A DNA stretch of 64,000 bases from Sabethes cyaneus (taxonomy: Eukaryota > Arthropoda > Insecta > Diptera > Culicidae): assembly GCF_943734655.1 (NCBI RefSeq), contig NC_071355.1, forward strand, positions 33,629,464 to 33,693,463. Reading direction: 5' to 3'. Position 1 is the first letter of the stretch. Each line of letters starts with the position of its first letter. Shown one piece after another: positions 20,934 to 31,696 of the stretch. A program made the position numbers and the translations under genes. The notes under the pieces were generated by a model. It saw only the letters and a list, made by a program, of their open reading frames with translations. It was not told the DNA's origin and did no database searches.

Positions 20934-21657
20934 TTGATAACATATCTGTGATCGCGCACCTCCTCGCCGACTACAGGGACATTAGCTGGATACTTCGGTA
21001 GGTTCAGTTTCTTCACAACGGAATCCGATAGCAGATTGATCTGTGATCCAGAGTCCAACAATGCTCGAACTTGGTGGACGCGGCCGCTTCTGGAGAGAAC
21101 GTTGACCATCGCTGTCATTAGGAACACCTGCTTGGTTGGTGGACGAAATACTCTCGAACAGGACGTGTTTAAGGGCTGCGTCACTACTGGAACCGGATTC
21201 GACTCGGCTGGCTTAGGCAGCTCATTCGTTCTCACCTCAGGCTTCTCTCGCTGCTCGAAGTGGACCAAAGTGTGGTGGTTTTTGACACACCTTCCACAGA
21301 ACTTGTCACTCGTACATGCAGAACTACGGTGGCCCTTCCTCAGGCAGTTGAAGCACAGATTTGCCTGTTTCAGCTTGCTCTGACGTTGCTTCACGACCAT
21401 CCTTTGAAAGGTCGGGCACTTGAAGTTTTGATGCTGACCGGTACAAAAGTCATACATATACTCCGGTATCGCCGTTGCTGCATGCGAAGATTTGCACGAT
21501 CCACCCTTTGTTGCAGGATTCTTGGCGGTTGATACTTTGGAGGTTGCCAAAGGGGTAGTGGTCTCACAGCGTCCCAAAATCACGCACCGCTGCTTCAGGA
21601 ACTCAATCACTTGTTCGTACTCTGGAAGCGCTGATTGATTGGTCGAAGCCTCCCAAA
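20924..21657 (-). pseudogene. BEL/Pao gag C-terminus and protease start
   Basis: Paired zinc-knuckle region LCFNCLRKGHRSSACTSD then FCGRCVKNHHTLVH (residues about 78-115 of a 228-codon frame), followed by an aspartic protease with the DSGS active-site loop (LLDSGSQINLL). The frame breaks at about 20924 after a region ending in KWW. Protein-processing and nucleic-acid-binding functions are inferred from family membership. Confidence 0.8.
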
Positions 21658-21659
21658 GT

Positions 21660-21983
21660 TCACAGTACTTCGAACTCTACATACTTTTCTTCCTGCGCAG
21701 CGACATTCTCCTCCGGCAATGAGGCGGTGATAACGTCGTGGATGTCATTAAATTCCTGGTAAATCACCTGCAGGTTCCTAGCGTGAACCCGAAGTAGGGC
21801 TAGCAACAGCCTTTTGTTTTCCTTCTCTGCCGCTTCCAAGGAACTAAAAATCCGCGTGACCTTTCCCTTTACTTGGCCACGCTTATCAACGCTTTCTTGT
21901 CTTCCGGAGTCTCCGGTTTTCCGGGCTGGGGTTCGGGGTAACATCTTGTTACACCTTTCAATAGGTGGTTGGGGAAAAAACAC
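21660..21983 (-). pseudogene. BEL/Pao gag, N-terminal remnant
   Basis: 107-codon frame: a basic N-terminus (PRTPARKTGDSGRQ), then a helical stretch with coiled-coil character (LEAAEKENKRLLLALLRVHA), as in Pao-family Gag. A second Met 13 codons in may be the true start. It ends in a stop and lacks the central capsid-like part; the next piece picks up near the zinc knuckle, so a few hundred codons are probably missing. Confidence 0.65.
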
Positions 21984-22010
21984 TGCACACTTAGCAGGTT
22001 TTCTAAACAG

Positions 22011-22417
22011 GATTCACGTTCGAATTATGACGGGTCACGCACACAACCGATACAATACGACACGTGATTAACTTTAAGATAATCGCGACGGAAGGCAAAA
22101 ATTCACGCAAATGGACGTGATTAACTTCGATGGTAACTGTGACGGAAGGTAAAACACACATAAATGGACGTCGCGACGAGGAATCAAAACGCACGCGGCG
22201 TCACGACGACTGGTACGAAAATAACTGGTGGTATTTGTCCTTATTCCGCTCCAAGGAAGTATGATGGAAATAAAAACGCCAGTGGTTTCCTTTACACCCT
22301 TTCTCTACTGCTGCTATTTACCTTTATTTGATCTTCATACTACAATGTTTGATATTAGACTGACTTTGCTCTCAGTTAAAACGCCCGTATGTATACTACT
22401 TGCGTGGCCTCGAGTAA
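22011..22417 (-). other. Possible BEL leader/LTR-derived sequence
   Basis: Upstream of the gag remnant. Includes an imperfect ~57-bp direct repeat (about 22060-22180): ACGTGATTAACTT and GACGGAAGG occur twice, with TAAATGGACGT or CAAATGGACGT after each. On the minus strand AAATAAAGG near 22310 could be a polyadenylation-like signal. No LTR boundary or primer binding site is certain. Confidence 0.35.
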
Positions 22418-22424
22418 CTTCGAA

Positions 22425-22651
22425 GCAGCGTTGCCACAAGTACCGATATTTGTGTATGCATAAATTTGGGACCCATCAATTATTTTAGTTCCGATGAGTT
22501 CTGGTGCTAACAATGTTGCTGAATTTCGAAGTAATCCTTAAACTGTTTATGTTATATAAAAGATAAGACTGAGAAAATAAATTACGCAGGAAAAAATGAC
22601 AGGGTCCCAAATTTATGCATGAACAAAAATCTGTACTTGTGGCAACGCTGC
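22425..22651. mobile_element. MITE with GTTGCCACAAGTAC termini, 227 bp
   Basis: Terminal inverted repeats of about 45 bp: GCAGCGTTGCCACAAGTAC at the left, exactly inverted at the right end, continuing inward to TGCATAAATTTGGGACCC and GGGTCCCAAATTTATGCAT. Non-coding. The TSD is unclear. Confidence 0.85.
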
Positions 22652-24189
22652 ACAGTGCGTTGAACGTATGGAACTGCGGGACAAAAATCATAACTGCTAG
22701 TTTTAGACATTTTATCAAGCTAGTTTAATGAAAAAAGTAGTTTGTGATAATCGAAGCTAGTATTTGCTTAAATGTCTCAAAATATTTACATAATGGCAGA
22801 AAATGTCCCAAACGCCAAATGTTTACGCAAGCATTGAAAGTTTTTCATCATTATATGGGTTGCCGTCGGCTATATAACTACCAAAGTTATTTGTGAAAGC
22901 AACATTTGTACTAGAAATACTTTGGTAAATTCAGCAATGCCATCTAGTGTTAGGTTAAACAGCACTCGAAGATCAACCTTGGCTGCAATTTTGGTAATTG
23001 AAAAGTTTTCCTTCAGTGCATGAAAGCTTGGAAAGCTATGTTTATGGAAGACGTTTAAACATTTCTAAGCAAAATATACTTCCGCACTCTATATCTGCGA
23101 ACAGAGCTTGTGTTTAAGTAATACTTAAGCCTCTTTTATACCATTCTCAGCCGTAACGGAAAAGTAAATAATAATTTTCCGTGGCAAAATTTAAGACAAA
23201 GTCTGCAGCTCGACGTTCTGTTTTTGTTAGGCAATTTTTGAAAACCTTTTAATTAGATCTACGAAACGAATTTCCAGCAGGAAAACCGTTATCATTGATT
23301 ATTCGTCATTATTATCAACTCGAGAAACGGGAAAAAACGGCAGCCGGTATTAAGTTTATTAACTTTTTTAAAGAAATACTTACTCGCTATATGAAATAAA
23401 ATCGCTTTGAGTTTAAGTTTGAACAGTAATAGCACAAAGATTTATGAACAGTGTTTTCTTCTAACAGGGATAACATAATATAATAGAATCAACGGAAATC
23501 TGACAGTTTATCAGTGTTTGACGTTGATCTACAAATATTGAAATATCTTGCAGAGTTGCAGGTAGTTGCAGCTAAAACCTGTTCGATCTTGTAGAGGACA
23601 CTTTGAACAATTATTCTGTGTATATTTTAGCTTGGAAGTCGGTGAAAGATTTTTTAAATCAGTAATCAAAGTTGGAGTTCTGTTTTTTTGAAGGACAATA
23701 TCTATGTCGTTTCTATGGGGCGATTTTTTAGGAGTGAGGTCAAAATGAATTCCTTCTGTAACCAAAATTTATTCTACTAACCTTGATTGTTATTCTCCAT
23801 TTTAAAGATTTTGATTACACAAACTATGAAAGTTTTACGAGCGTGATGAATGACCTTCAAAAATGAAAGCAAAATTTGTAAGTAAAATCCACTCTGCAAC
23901 TTGACAGTTTGAACGCTTGTAATAGTAGTTGTGGCGCTTTCCCAAGCAAACTAATACTTGTTTATGTAGCAGAAGGCATCTATAAACAATTCTAAATACT
24001 TAGTCTATCCGATTTAAAAAAAGTGAAAAACGATTTTTGTCTATGGCTCAACGCACTGTGCGCTGCTTCGAAGGTTCAGCTATATGTACTGCGGTGGATG
24101 TTTCTAGGATGTTGCTAGAATATGAAGGCAGCGTGGAGATGTTTCTCGAACGTTCTGGAAGGCTTACTGCTGGAAGCGCTCGTCGCGTA
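22652..24189. other. Unique AT-rich DNA, no gene recognised
   Basis: No repeat or ORF with recognisable content. 24049-24073 resembles the two flanks of the preceding MITE joined together. Confidence 0.45.
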
Positions 24190-24230
24190 CAAAAACTTTA
24201 TAAAATATTTGTAGTGACCTAAAAAGTAAG
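24190..24230 (-). repeat. Dispersed repeat DR-C, inverted copy
   Basis: AAAAACTTTATAAAATATTT then GTAGTGACCTAAAAAGTAAG. It ends in a single AAAAAGT heptamer, the unit amplified at 24951-25541. Confidence 0.75.
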
Positions 24231-24513
24231 ACCATTGCAAATTAGCTTTAAAGTTTTGTGTTTTTGTCAAAATTGACTATAAAAATAGGGGGGCAATTTT
24301 TTTTTGTTGAACTTGAATAAAATTTTTTTTGTGTAAAATCAATTATCTGTGGGTTTTATAGCCTAAAGAACTCGAAAAAAGAGTGTACGGAGTGTTAACG
24401 CGTCTATAGCACGAAATAAAAATGAAAGTACAAATAATGTAGCTTCTGAAAACCGAAGAAAAATTTTTTATTCAATTTTGACTTTATTTCGGAAGGTTTT
24501 TGCATAGAAAATA

Positions 24514-24590
24514 AGGTCGTTACAAATATTTTATAAAGTTTTTGTCCTTCCGGTGTTCGGCCACTGAAAGGGGGGGGGGGTTCGCGAAAA
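24514..24590 (+). repeat. Dispersed repeat DR-C with G-run
   Basis: AGGTCGTTACAAATATTTTA, then AAGTTTTTGTCCTTCCGGTG, TTCGGCCACTGAAAG and an uninterrupted G run at 24570-24580. An inverted partner lies at 24190-24230. Confidence 0.75.
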
Positions 24591-24660
24591 AAACAAAGTG
24601 AATTTGCAATGATTTGCAATGGCCTAACGACGTTTATATCAAAAGCTGTTCATATCATAT

Positions 24661-24798
24661 CAGAGGCTGTTGGAATCAATAGGATCGTAGCAACTAACCC
24701 TGCAATTGTCCTGTATTCTAACAGCTGGCTGCGAAGTCTGTCGTGTGAAAAAAGAAGGTCAAGTTTCGATAACGGAATGTAGCACCTAGGCTTTGCTT
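24661..24798 (+). mobile_element. SINE-A, 5'-truncated copy
   Basis: Starts within the body (GGCTGTTGGAATCAATAGG) and continues through ATCGTAGCAACTAACCCTGC, AACAGCTGGCTGCGAAGTCT and GCACCTAGGCTTTGCT. It lacks the tRNA-like head found at 18096-18315. Confidence 0.8.
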
Positions 24799-24930
24799 AT
24801 ATCAAAAGCAAGAATAAATTCGAGTTCCACGATTAAACTTGAAGCAAAAATTCCCAAAAATCGTAATTTTTTTTTGCGTGATTAAAAAAATCTTTGTTTT
24901 TTCGCATTGCATTGGAAGGAAAAAAATTTT

Positions 24931-24950
24931 AAAAATATTTGTAATGGCCT
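24931..24950 (-). repeat. Dispersed repeat DR-C end, adjacent to satellite
   Basis: AAAAATATTTGTAATGGCCT, directly followed by the AAAAAGT array. Confidence 0.75.
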
Positions 24951-25541
24951 AAAAAGTAAAAAGTAAAAAGTAAAAAGTAAAAAGTAAAAAGTAAAAAGTA
25001 AAAAGTAAAAAGTAAAAAGTAAAAAGTAAAAAGTAAAAAGTAAAAAGTAAAAAGTAAAAAGTAAAAAGTAAAAAGTAAAAAGTAAAAAGTAAAAAGTAAA
25101 AAGTAAAAAGTAAAAAGTAAAAAGTAAAAAGTAAAAAGTAAAAAGTAAAAAGTAAAAAGTAAAAAGTAAAAAGTAAAAAGTAAAAAGTAAAAAGTAAAAA
25201 GTAAAAAGTAAAAAGTAAAAAGTAAGAAGTAAGAAGTAAAAAGTAAAAAGTAAAAAGTAAAAAGTAAAAAGTAAAAAGTAAAAAGTAAAAAGTAAAAAGT
25301 AAAAAGTAAAAAGTAAAAAGTAAAAAGTAAAAAGTAAAAAGTAAAAAGTAAAAAGTAAAAAGTAAAAAGTAAAAAGTAAAAAGTAAAAAGTAAAGAGTAA
25401 AAAGTAAAAAGTAAAAAGTAAAAAGTAAAAAGTAAAAAGTAAAAAGTAAAAAGTAAAAAGCAAAAAGCAAAAAGTAAAAAGTAAAAAGTAAAAAGTAAAA
25501 TGTAAAAAGTAAAAAGTAAAAAGTGAAAATTAAAAAGTAAA
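24951..25541. repeat. 7-bp satellite (AAAAAGT)n
   Basis: About 84 very homogeneous heptamers, with rare variants (AAGAAGT near 25223, AAAGAGT near 25394, AAAAAGC near 25457) and decay only in the last 50 bp. Two long minus-strand open frames (24882-25463 and 24949-25470) are the heptamer read as a repeated LLFTFYF peptide and are not genes. Confidence 0.97.
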
Positions 25542-25760
25542 CAGTTTTATTGTCAGATCATCCTGATCGATTTGGTTTATAGCGAACAAAGTAAAATATC
25601 CCATAGAATAATTACGTGGTTTGCAGCATATGCGCATTAAATTTTATCGAGCATTTTGATACGATTGGTGGATAAAATCAACGCTCCATCGAAATTTTGC
25701 AATTGTTGAAATCTGGTTGTTTTTAGCAAAATAAATATATTAAGTTAGTTAATCAAAATC

Positions 25761-25822
25761 CCGGATCGATTTCGTGTTTTCGACCAACTTCTAAACCTTT
25801 GTTATATTGTATAACAGGCGTA
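25761..25822 (+). repeat. Helentron-like 3' end fragment
   Basis: GGATCGATTTCGTG, TTTTCGACCAACTTCTAAAC and a terminal palindrome-like CCTTTGTTATATTGTATAAC, matching the last ~60 bp of the units at 32958-39102. Confidence 0.8.
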
Positions 25823-27880
25823 AAAATGATTCAAATTCAACGCTGGTTCAATTGAGCATACAAAGTAAAATTTCCACAGCTTTAAATCGCTAGATCGAAT
25901 GTCGGTTACATAATCCTCTTTAGATGCGACAGTAGTAACGTTGCACCGTCTCGAATTCAATGGATATGTAAATAATTAACAATATCGTAAGTTGAGCGTT
26001 GCATCGTTTGAAAGAGAGCAGAATTCGATTTGACAACGAACGGTACCTCAGTGCATGGGAATTTAGCCACCCCATTTCACGTTACCTTTTGTTTTACTTC
26101 GCTATCCTTTCCTTTCGAGAGAACCATTTCTCGGTATCATTCAGAGGAGTACCGTCATACCGTACCGCACAACGTTACCAACCGAATCAATTATTCAGCT
26201 TGGGAAACCCCTTCGTTGAATAAGTCCCCGTAGACTGGTATTAACAATTCCTTCACATTTTCAAGCGTTGCCGATGGAATGAAAATGAAAGTCGACAAGT
26301 ACCTATGCAAAGAAAGTTGCTCCACACAAGCAACGATTGCAAGTACACACCACATATAACCAATTCGGGTCAGAAGATGGAACATTTCAGCCAGTCCATA
26401 AAATAAATGTTCTTTCACACAATACAAAGGAGAATGGATCTTCGAGTTCATCACGGTCCAAATATTTTCTGTTTCTAGCTTTGCTCCTAACAGCATTTGA
26501 TACAAGCGAAAACACAAGTGGGGAACACTTTAAAACAGTCGAAGAAAAATATGGTCTACCAAAGAGCAAACCGAAATCCATCAACCGTGCCATCGAAGAA
26601 ACATATTTGCACAAATAAAACATTATCACCAACCACATTGACGCACCAAACGCAAAGAAAAACAACCGTCTTCCGTCGGTTTAATATTTATGGTCATCGT
26701 TGCAGATTGCTATCAATGTCGCTGTAAAATTACGACCAATTCCATTCAATTTACCAATAACCATATTATTACCCGCGCCACGGTCGGTCGTAGACATACG
26801 GCATCGGTGGAAGATCGAATCCGTAGACGGCCACCAGCTTGGAAAAGCGAACCATTACTTATTGTGCTTTATCTCTTCGCGACCGTGAAGGAGGACGCCA
26901 CAACTCGGAACGGTCCGCGAACAGACACACTGCGAGCTCAAGGCCTGGCCAAGGGCTGCTCCTGCTCTGGCGTAACGTAATCTTCGTGAACCGAAAGGAA
27001 AACAAATCGCCGGGAATAAAACGCTTCGAGTGGATCGCCATGGCTCGGGCTTAAAAGCTGCCAAGGGTCGCGTCGCCGGTCGGTTGGTTGGTTGGTTGGT
27101 GCGCTGCCGGCAACGACTAATAATGGCATAGTTTCCTCTCGCTTCGGTAATCTCTGATGAGCCACTCCAGGATGGATAGCAACATTTTCTTCCTCCGGGT
27201 CATCCTATCCTGGCTGCCTGGCTGCTGCTACCGCTGCAGTCAGTCAGTCAGTGCGGTGCAGCCTGGAGACGCGATTGCAGCATGCATTTTATGGGAAGTG
27301 GCTTGGAAGCGGTTTGCTCATTATGATTGCTTTTTCCACTCGACTTGGATTGGATGGCACTTGGAAAATATCGTACAAGCGACCGGTCCTTGTTTGTATG
27401 TGCGTTTACGTTATTGGAAAAGTTCGATGCTGTAAGAGCTAGTAAATCTGTATGGTTGTTCACTTTAGCAGTAATGGTTCAATTTTTCCTCGAAGATAAA
27501 ATTGTTGTTGAGGTTGTTTCCGGGTAAAGTGGCCAGCAGGTTTAAAAATCTTGAAAACACAACTTACTTTTTGAATCCAAAAACAAAAGAATTTATTTTC
27601 ATTCCTCAAACCAGAGAGAATTTAGAGGAAGCAGAGTCTTGTATAAAATAAAGTTTCAGCAAAGACGAAAATTAAAATGGCTGTAAAGATACAAATAATA
27701 AGTAGTTTGTGTCCATCTAAATTTAGTCATTCAAAAGAGCATGCAAACTGTAACTACCATAAATTAACTTTTATTGTTTTCTTTAGAAAACATAAAACAA
27801 TTCTTATACATAATTAATTTAAATGTAGCTATATCTATGGAAAAAGCACGCTTTATCTAACCTAATTGCGCACATAAAAG
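25823..27880. other. Unique DNA, no gene supported
   Basis: Non-repetitive sequence, GC-richer at 26780-27320, with a GGTT microsatellite (about 27079-27102). Many 60-108-codon frames overlap on both strands (for example 26191-26517 minus, 26337-26618 plus, 27157-27435 plus) but none shows a domain or a convincing exon boundary. It may be intron or gene-flanking DNA. Confidence 0.45.
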
Positions 27881-28330
27881 TTTGGAAGAAGGAAACCGGG
27901 AAAAATAAGTGGTGAAGCAAAATGGAATTCGACAATGGGAAAAATGGAATAGGGAAATGGGAGAAGAAACAGAAAGGAAAGAAAGTGAATTGGGAAGAGA
28001 AATGATCACAGTGGTTAAGTGCTAAGTGGGCTAAGCTTTTGACAAAAAAAAAGAAAATGAAGGATGCAGGAAAAAAATGTACAAAAAATGTTTAAACATA
28101 AATAAAGAAATATAGGACGGAAATGCGAAAGAAAATATAAGAAAGGACCACGGAGAATATAATTTGGAAAGGAAAGTGAGAAAAAGACATGGGAAAGTGA
28201 GACATGAAAAAGAAGTTGGAAAAATTGAAATGGAAATCGGAAACAGAAAATGGCAAAGAAAAACTAGAAAAGGAAACCGAAAGTGGGAAAGGGTAGTGCG
28301 AAAGGTAGAAAAGTAGATTGAAAAGTGATG
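27881..28330. repeat. Purine-rich low-complexity tract
   Basis: Degenerate GGAAA/GAAAATGG-type sequence, strongly purine on the plus strand, without a fixed period. Confidence 0.75.
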
Positions 28331-28433
28331 ATTACGTCAAATTCATCAATGTACACTCGAGTCTCGTTTTACATCCAATATAGGGGAGATATCAAAATAT
28401 CAGCCGTGAAAAGAGAAGACGATAATTAAAATT

Positions 28434-28708
28434 TTAGACGTAAAAAGGACTAGACCAGCCTCGTGTTTTTAGTCTTGACCTTGAAATGCGGTCAGGCATA
28501 TATATTAATATTTTTTGAAACGGTGGTTCTATAATTAATGAAGGGACGGTAGGGGAAAGTAATGAAAATTTGTTTTTTTTTGAATGGAGGGGAATGAGTG
28601 GACTGGTGAGGGGTGGGGGGTTATTGATAGCTACGCTTAACAAGTAGTCTTAACAAGTGTCCAATGCTGGAAGGTGCATGGGTCGAAACAAGCTACAATC
28701 TGAGATTG
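28434..28708 (-). mobile_element. SINE-B, near-complete copy
   Basis: Read on the minus strand: CGACCCATGCACCTTCCAGC, ATTGGACACTTGTTAAG, a C-rich spacer, CCCTACCGTCCCTTCATTAA, ACCACCGTTTCAAAAAATAT and finally ATTTCAAGGTCAAGACTAAA. Only the extreme 5' tRNA-like head is poorly conserved. Confidence 0.8.
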
Positions 28709-28717
28709 AAAAAAATT

Positions 28718-28776
28718 TCATTACTTTCCCCTACCGTCAATCATCAATTATAGAACCACCGTTTCAAAAAATATTA
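28718..28776 (+). mobile_element. SINE-B fragment, opposite orientation
   Basis: TTTCCCCTACCGTCAATCAT and ACCACCGTTTCAAAAAATAT, head-to-head with the copy at 28434-28708. Confidence 0.75.
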
Positions 28777-28889
28777 GTAAAAAGGACGTTTAGATGTACA
28801 AAGGACGTTACTTCATATTTCGGATGTAAAAAGTGGATGTAAACAGAAATAGCGTAAAACAAACGGACGTGTAAAGAGATTCTAGTGCA

Positions 28890-29258
28890 TAAGTAATTAG
28901 GTTTCCTTTCCTAAGCGGGCAGAAGGAAATTCGAAAAATTGGAAAGCAAATTGGAACAAGGAAGTAGTAAAAATAAATGGGAAACTAGCAGGGCAAATGA
29001 GGCAATAAGGGAAAAAGAAACGGCGTAGATTGCTCAAAAAGAAAATAGGAGAATGTTATGAAAAGGAAACAAAGCAATACAACAAAACAAGAAACAAGAC
29101 GAAAAAATGAACAGCGAAAGTTAGAAATGGAACAGGAAAATGAAATGGAAACAATAAATGAGAAAGCAAAATGACTATGAAGAGTGAATGAAAGAAGCGT
29201 AGAATGAAACTTCCAAAAGGAGATGAAGGGAAGAGGAAAAGATAGGTTAGAAAAGATA
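28890..29258. repeat. Purine-rich low-complexity tract
   Basis: GAAAA/GGAAA-type degenerate sequence interrupted at 29261 by a MITE and resuming at about 29715. Minus-strand frames of 104-112 codons are low-complexity Phe/Ser/Leu artefacts. Confidence 0.7.
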
Positions 29259-29260
29259 TA

Positions 29261-29710
29261 CAGTTGGATTTCGATTTTGGCATGGTTCGATTTTGGCATG
29301 CCTCGATTTTGGCAACAAAATTATTCGTTTTTGGCAACACAAGATATTTCACTTCCAAAAATATGCTTAAATATAAATTAGTTTCCGCATACATCCCTTA
29401 AATGACGAAAAAATGATGCCCTCAGTATGTTCATGAAAAAAAGTTATGTGATTTCCTACAATAAAATTTTTATTGCCGTAGGACTACGTCTTACCGCAGG
29501 GTGTCAATAACTTATTTGTACCGGACGAATAGCTCTTGGCGGACTTTTTAAACATAAAATAGTTGCCATCGTTGATTAATGATATTTAGTCAATTTCTAA
29601 AGCATTTACATTCAATTTTTTCACATCAAAAAAGGGTCTCGATTTTGGCACGGTTTCGATTTTGGCAACATAGGCGACACGCATTTGTTGCCAAATTCGA
29701 AATCCTACTG
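29261..29710. mobile_element. pogo-like MITE, family P1, copy 1 (450 bp)
   Basis: Starts CAGTTGGATTTCGATTTTGG and ends AAATTCGAAATCCTACTG, with TA on both sides (29259-29260, 29711-29712). CAGT ends plus TA duplication point to Tc1/mariner, probably the pogo group. TTTTGGCA is reiterated near the left end. Non-coding. Copy 2, inverted, is at 42724-43157. Confidence 0.87.
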
Positions 29711-29712
29711 TA

Positions 29713-29847
29713 TCTATGTTAATAAAGAAAGGAAATGAGAAAGAATATTACGAAAGCGCAATGTACATGGGAATGCTGAAATGGAAAGTGGAAAAGATGT
29801 TGGAGAAATTTATGCGGGAAAGAGTAATGGAAAAGGTAAAAACAAAA
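29713..29847. repeat. Purine-rich low-complexity tract
   Basis: Continuation of the tract at 28890-29258 between two MITEs. Confidence 0.65.
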
Positions 29848-29849
29848 TA

Positions 29850-30642
29850 CAGTGATGTTCCGATTTTGTCAGCTCCAGTTGAATTTTGGGCTGACAAAAT
29901 GGGGAAACTGACAAAATCGGGTAATTTTTTTTTGAAATTTTTTTCAAAATTCAAGACTTAAGGCCTCACAATATCGAAGACTTCTACTAAAAATAAAATT
30001 TTAACCCTCAATTGGTCAACCGAAAGTTCAATGAACCGGGCACAGCACACTGGTCTAGAACCTTTTTTTGGTATGCATTAGTTTTGAACGGAAAAACGTG
30101 GTTTTGGGTGATGGAACCTTTGGAAGACTTTCTTAACATTAAAAGTTCTATCAGCCAGTGGAATTCAAATTTTGAGTAATTCCTCTAAAAGTGAAACAAA
30201 AAATTTATTTTTCTTCAGTTTCAATATAACACATTGATGTGTTCTGCAAAGTATTACAGAATATTATCACAAGAAAACGTTAAAATCAATTTCTCAGTTC
30301 TAGCTGTTTTTATAGTTGCTGTATGACTTTTTCGTGTTTTACAAAGTTGTATAAATAGTAAAAATACACAACATTGCTGAATATTGTAAAACTCTATCTG
30401 TGCTTGTTTAGGAACTATTGAACTTTTACTATAAAAATACCCTAATTTTGACTCCGAATTACTCGCAAGCAGGCAACATTTTATTCAAAAACTCTCCCCA
30501 GAGAATCAGAATAGTTTTAAGCAGGCTGAAAAGTTTTATAAATTATGCTTAAAAGCACAAAGATTAAACAAAATTTATAGGCTGGCAAAATCGGGATAAA
30601 AAGCTGATAAAATCGGAGGTAGACAAAATCGGAAAATTACTG
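29850..30642. mobile_element. pogo-like MITE, family P2, copy 1 (793 bp)
   Basis: Starts CAGTGATGTTCCGATTTTGT and ends ACAAAATCGGAAAATTACTG, flanked by TA (29848-29849, 30643-30644). The GACAAAATCGG motif repeats near both ends. Copy 2 (62134-62970) lies in the opposite orientation. The interior (about 30000-30480) is homologous to the middle of the Helentron-like units. Confidence 0.87.
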
Positions 30643-30899
30643 TATAACGAATAACCAGAAAATGAAAACGGAAAATGACAAGAAATTGAGATTTACAAAT
30701 GAGCTTGAAAAACAAAGAGGTGAAACGTGATGTAGATATTAAACGTAAATAACGAAACGAAACAAAAAGGGAAACCGGAGTCTATACCTATAAAAATGAA
30801 TTTCTGTCTGTCTGCCCGAATGTTCCTTATGAAATCGAAAACTACTGAACCGATCGGCATGAAAATTTGCATATTTGGTTTTTTGGGGCCAGGAAAGGT

Positions 30900-31540
30900 T
30901 CTTATGATGGTTAGAGACCCCTCCCCCCACTAAGAGGAGGGGCTCTCATACAAATGAAACACAAATTTCTGCATAACTCGAGAACTAATCAAGCAAATGG
31001 AACAAAATTTTACATATGGGTGTTTTTGGAGACAAGAATGTTTTCTATGGTGAATTGAAACCTCTCCCTACTTTAGGAGGGGGGCTCAAATACAAAGGAA
31101 ATACAAACTCGAGAACTAATTAATCAACTGGAACCATGTTTGGCATATGGGTGTTTTGGAGGCATGAATTTTTTCTATGATGAATTAGGACCCTTCTGCC
31201 TTTTTAGGAGAGGAAGCTCCCATACAAATGAAATACAAATTTCCAAATAACTCCAGAACCAATCAAGCATATGGAACCAAATTTAGCATGTGGGTGTTGT
31301 TGTAGGCAATTTTTTTTTCTATGGTGAATTGAGACCCCTCTCTCTTTTAAAAGGGGGGGGGGGGGCTTCCATACAAACGAAATACAAATTTCCTCATTAC
31401 TCGAGAAGTAATCAAGCAAATAGAACCAAATTTGGCATGTGGGTGGTTTTGGAGGCAGGATTATTTTTAATGATGGTTTGAGGCCCCTCGCCCCTGTGGT
31501 GGGGGATAAGGACTCTCATACAAATAAAACAGAAATTTTT
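30900..31540 (+). repeat. Tandem 134-149-bp repeats inside the Helitron-like element
   Basis: Five diverged units. Each has a GAGACCCCTC-like block, a G-rich run, CATACAAATGAAATACAAAT, AACTCGAGAACTAATCAAGC and GGCATGTGGGTGTT. Unit starts (CATACAAA-like) fall at about 30943, 31085, 31219, 31368 and 31514. Confidence 0.82.
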
Positions 31541-31675
31541 GCGTAACTCAAAAACTAATCAAACTCGAGAAATTTTAGACTCTTTCATAAAACATTAATC
31601 AATAACAAGACCACCAAAAACTACAGCCACAGGCCGCGAGTGTTGCCGGCGACCTGCCGTCGGAAGCGCCGGCCA

Positions 31676-31696
31676 CTGCGGGGGGCAGCCCCCGTA
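31676..31696 (+). terminator. Helitron-like 3' hairpin
   Basis: CGGGG, a short GGCAG-containing loop, then CCCCG, lying close to a CTAG end. It would serve as the rolling-circle stop signal if the Helitron assignment is right. Confidence 0.5.

Larger units (their letters stand above)
18522..22010 (-). mobile_element. Truncated BEL/Pao LTR retrotransposon relic
   Basis: On the minus strand the order is gag, zinc knuckle, protease, reverse transcriptase, RNase H and the beginning of the pre-integrase region, the Pao order. It stops at 18522 against a dispersed repeat, so integrase and the 3' LTR are missing. Gag has a large internal deletion and the pol frame is interrupted several times. No second LTR exists in the window to define the element ends. 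Confidence 0.88.

Noticed and set aside
24882..25470. Two minus-strand open frames of 193 and 173 codons
   Set aside because: They are the AAAAAGT heptamer read in frame (a repeated LLFTFYF peptide). Seven codons per 21 bp never meets a stop, so openness carries no information.
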